Shown one piece after another: positions 43,172-44,730 of a DNA stretch of 44,730 nt. Source of the stretch: Nitrospirota bacterium (lineage in GTDB: Bacteria > Nitrospirota > Thermodesulfovibrionia > Thermodesulfovibrionales > UBA6898). The translations under genes were made by a program, and so were the position numbers. The stretch covers positions 1 through 44,730 of the forward strand of contig QKDO01000013.1 in assembly GCA_003252075.1 (NCBI GenBank). Direction: 5' to 3'. Below the pieces are notes generated by a model. That model saw only the letters and a list, made by a program, of their open reading frames with translations, ran no database searches and had not been told where the DNA came from. Position 1 is the first letter of the stretch. Every line of letters starts with the position of its first letter.

Positions 43172-44730
43172 ATGACACAGCAGGCTTCCAGAATTGTCTA
43201 CGTGATCGGTCACCGGAACCCGGACACGGACTCCGTCTGTTCAGCGATCGCGTACGCTCATTTCAAGAACGTCACGGACAGACGCTATTTCTACATGCCG
43301 GCACGGGCAGGCAAGATCAACGAGGAGACCCGGTTCATCCTTGACCGGTTCGACGTTCCGGTCCCGAACGAGATGGAGAGCATCGCAGCTACCGTTGCCG
43401 ATCTTGAGATGAAGAAACCCATCTCCATAAATCTGCGCGATTCCATCCAAGCGCTGGCGCTTCTCATGCGGGACACCGGCGTGCGCTCACTCCCGGTTGT
43501 GGATAATACCGGGAGGGTGATCGGCCTCGTCGGACTGAAAGACATTGCAAAACATTACATGGACAGCGTCGGATTTTCTGATCTTTCGGAGATGCCGATA
43601 AACCTTGATATCTTCATTAAGACCCTCGACGGACGGATGATCAGCAACACCAAGCGAACGGAATACCTGTCCGGAAGGGTCGTCACTGCAGCGATGCAGA
43701 AGGGGACCGTTCTCAACCGGATAGGTCCGGGAGACATCGTTATAACCGGCGACCAGCAGGACATCCAGCTCGACGTGGTCCGCATGGGCTGTTCAGCACT
43801 TATCGTGACCGACTCCATGCCCGTCGGAACGGATGTGGTCACAGCCGCCCAGGAGCGCGGTACCGTGATCATCTCTTCCCCCCATGCCGCCTTTGCAACA
43901 GTGCAGCTCATGACCATGTCAGAGCCGGTCGGTGTGATCATGTGTAGGGACATCTCTTCCGTCGGCCTTTATACTCCGATCACCGAGCTGAGAAAGCGTA
44001 TTCTCGAGTCCGAGTACCGCTCCGTTGTGGTCGCTGACAGCGACAAGAGGCTGATCGGTTTTGTCACGCGAACCGACATCCTGAGACCGGTGCGCAAGCG
44101 GGCGATCCTTGTTGATCATAACGAGGTCTCCCAGGCCGTGGATAACATTGAAGAGGCTGAAATTCTCGAGATCATCGACCACCACCGCGTGGGCGATATC
44201 TCGACCGTTGCCCCTATCTTTGTTTACAATGATCCGGTCGGCAGCACCTGCTCTGTCGTAGCGGGCATGATGCTCCTGCACCAGATTGATATCCCCAGAG
44301 AGATCGCAGGGATTCTCCTCTCCGGCATTCTGTCGGATACCCTGCTGCTTACGCTTTCGACCACCACTGAGCGTGATCGTGAGTCAGCACACCGGCTTGC
44401 CCAAATAGCTGGCGTGGACTGGAAATCCTACGGCAAAGAACTGCTCCATGCAAGCATTAACCTTGAAAATAAGACCCCGGCCGAGCTCATCGCTGCGGAT
44501 TTCAAGGAATTTCAGATCGGGGGCAGGAAACTCGGCATAAGCCAGATGATGGTGCTCGACTGTAATGAGATCGATCTGCGGGAAGATGATCTTCTGGCTG
44601 AACTTGAACGGCTCCGCGTGACAAACGGCTACGACCTCACAGCTCTGCTCGTGACGAACCCAGTGAGCTCTTCTCATGAGAGAGTGCTCCTGAAGGGTGA
44701 CGTATGGATGGTCGAAAAGGCCTTCAAAAT
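43172..44730 (+). CDS. ppaC: Family II (manganese) inorganic pyrophosphatase with CBS-DRTGG-CBS insert, 3' truncated by window
   Basis: At least 519 residues; no stop before the window end. Hydrolyses pyrophosphate in the cytoplasm. Seen: N-terminal DHH-type motif IGHRNPDTDSVCSAIAYA, a first CBS domain (about 75-130, GVRSLPVVDNTGRVIGLV), a DRTGG-type domain (about 150-245), a second CBS domain (about 250-310, YRSVVVADSDKRLIGFV), then IIDHHRVGD, PVGSTCSVV, ILSDTLLL, and the C-terminal GGRKLGISQ substrate-binding loop. The insert binds adenine nucleotides (AMP/ADP inhibit, ATP or Ap4A activate) in known members. AGGAGG lies ten bases before ATG. Confidence 0.93.
   Translation, partial: MTQQASRIVYVIGHRNPDTDSVCSAIAYAHFKNVTDRRYFYMPARAGKINEETRFILDRFDVPVPNEMESIAATVADLEMKKPISINLRDSIQALALLMRDTGVRSLPVVDNTGRVIGLVGLKDIAKHYMDSVGFSDLSEMPINLDIFIKTLDGRMISNTKRTEYLSGRVVTAAMQKGTVLNRIGPGDIVITGDQQDIQLDVVRMGCSALIVTDSMPVGTDVVTAAQERGTVIISSPHAAFATVQLMTMSEPVGVIMCRDISSVGLYTPITELRKRILESEYRSVVVADSDKRLIGFVTRTDILRPVRKRAILVDHNEVSQAVDNIEEAEILEIIDHHRVGDISTVAPIFVYNDPVGSTCSVVAGMMLLHQIDIPREIAGILLSGILSDTLLLTLSTTTERDRESAHRLAQIAGVDWKSYGKELLHASINLENKTPAELIAADFKEFQIGGRKLGISQMMVLDCNEIDLREDDLLAELERLRVTNGYDLTALLVTNPVSSSHERVLLKGDVWMVEKAFK

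Overview
The window is about 44.7 kb of chromosome from a Gram-negative bacterium of moderate GC content. It is densely packed with housekeeping genes, and neighbouring genes often share overlapping stop and start codons. The outer-membrane-type biology (type IV pili with PilY1, periplasmic DsbC-like protein, YajC/SecDF), the CcsA-type cytochrome c assembly protein, the c-subunit of ATP synthase with a signal peptide, and orders such as yajC-secD-secF-recJ-rel and argG-dprA-topA-ccsA-hemA-hemC fit Nitrospirota or the former deltaproteobacteria (Desulfobacterota). I favour Nitrospirota, but this is inference from gene content and no rRNA is present to settle it.

Layout. 1-3.7 kb (+): a translation operon rpsB-tsf-pyrH-frr, then a small unknown gene and a DksA/TraR zinc-finger protein with a long lysine/alanine tail. 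3.75-12.4 kb (-): one unbroken run of nine tightly packed genes, read argG, dprA, a Smg-like gene, topA, a MobB-like P-loop gene, a 56-residue gene, ccsA, hemA, hemC; it joins arginine synthesis, DNA uptake and topology, cytochrome c maturation and early tetrapyrrole synthesis. 12.6-17.7 kb (+): fur-feoB (iron control and ferrous iron uptake), then a class A penicillin-binding protein and a small TPR lipoprotein-like secreted protein. 17.7-19.4 kb: a MerR-type regulator with a cysteine-rich tail, divergent from atpB-atpE (F0 a and c subunits only). 19.4-22.1 kb: a PAS/zinc/GAF/GAF sensor without an output domain, divergent from ribF.

22-30.2 kb (-): a type IV pilus minor-pilin operon led by a 1763-residue PilY1 with cysteine-rich inserts, followed by FimT/GspH-, PilV-, PilW- and PilX-like genes. 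30.5-31.9 kb (-): a DsbC-like thioredoxin-fold protein that also carries a CXXCH heme c motif, plus a secreted coiled-coil protein. 31.9-39 kb (-): yajC-secD-secF-recJ and rel (bifunctional ppGpp synthetase/hydrolase). 39.1-44.7 kb (+): rpmH-rnpA-yidD-yidC (without jag), mnmE, a small cysteine-rich protein and a family II pyrophosphatase with CBS/DRTGG regulatory insert that runs off the window end.

No insertion sequence, phage, CRISPR array, tRNA or rRNA was seen. The most unusual signals are small: near-leaderless promoters at fur, the penicillin-binding protein and rel; a 12-codon leader ORF whose stop overlaps the mnmE start; the heme motif in the DsbC-like protein; the cysteine modules in PilY1; and the histone-like tail on the DksA homologue. 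No clearly new multi-gene system is evident.
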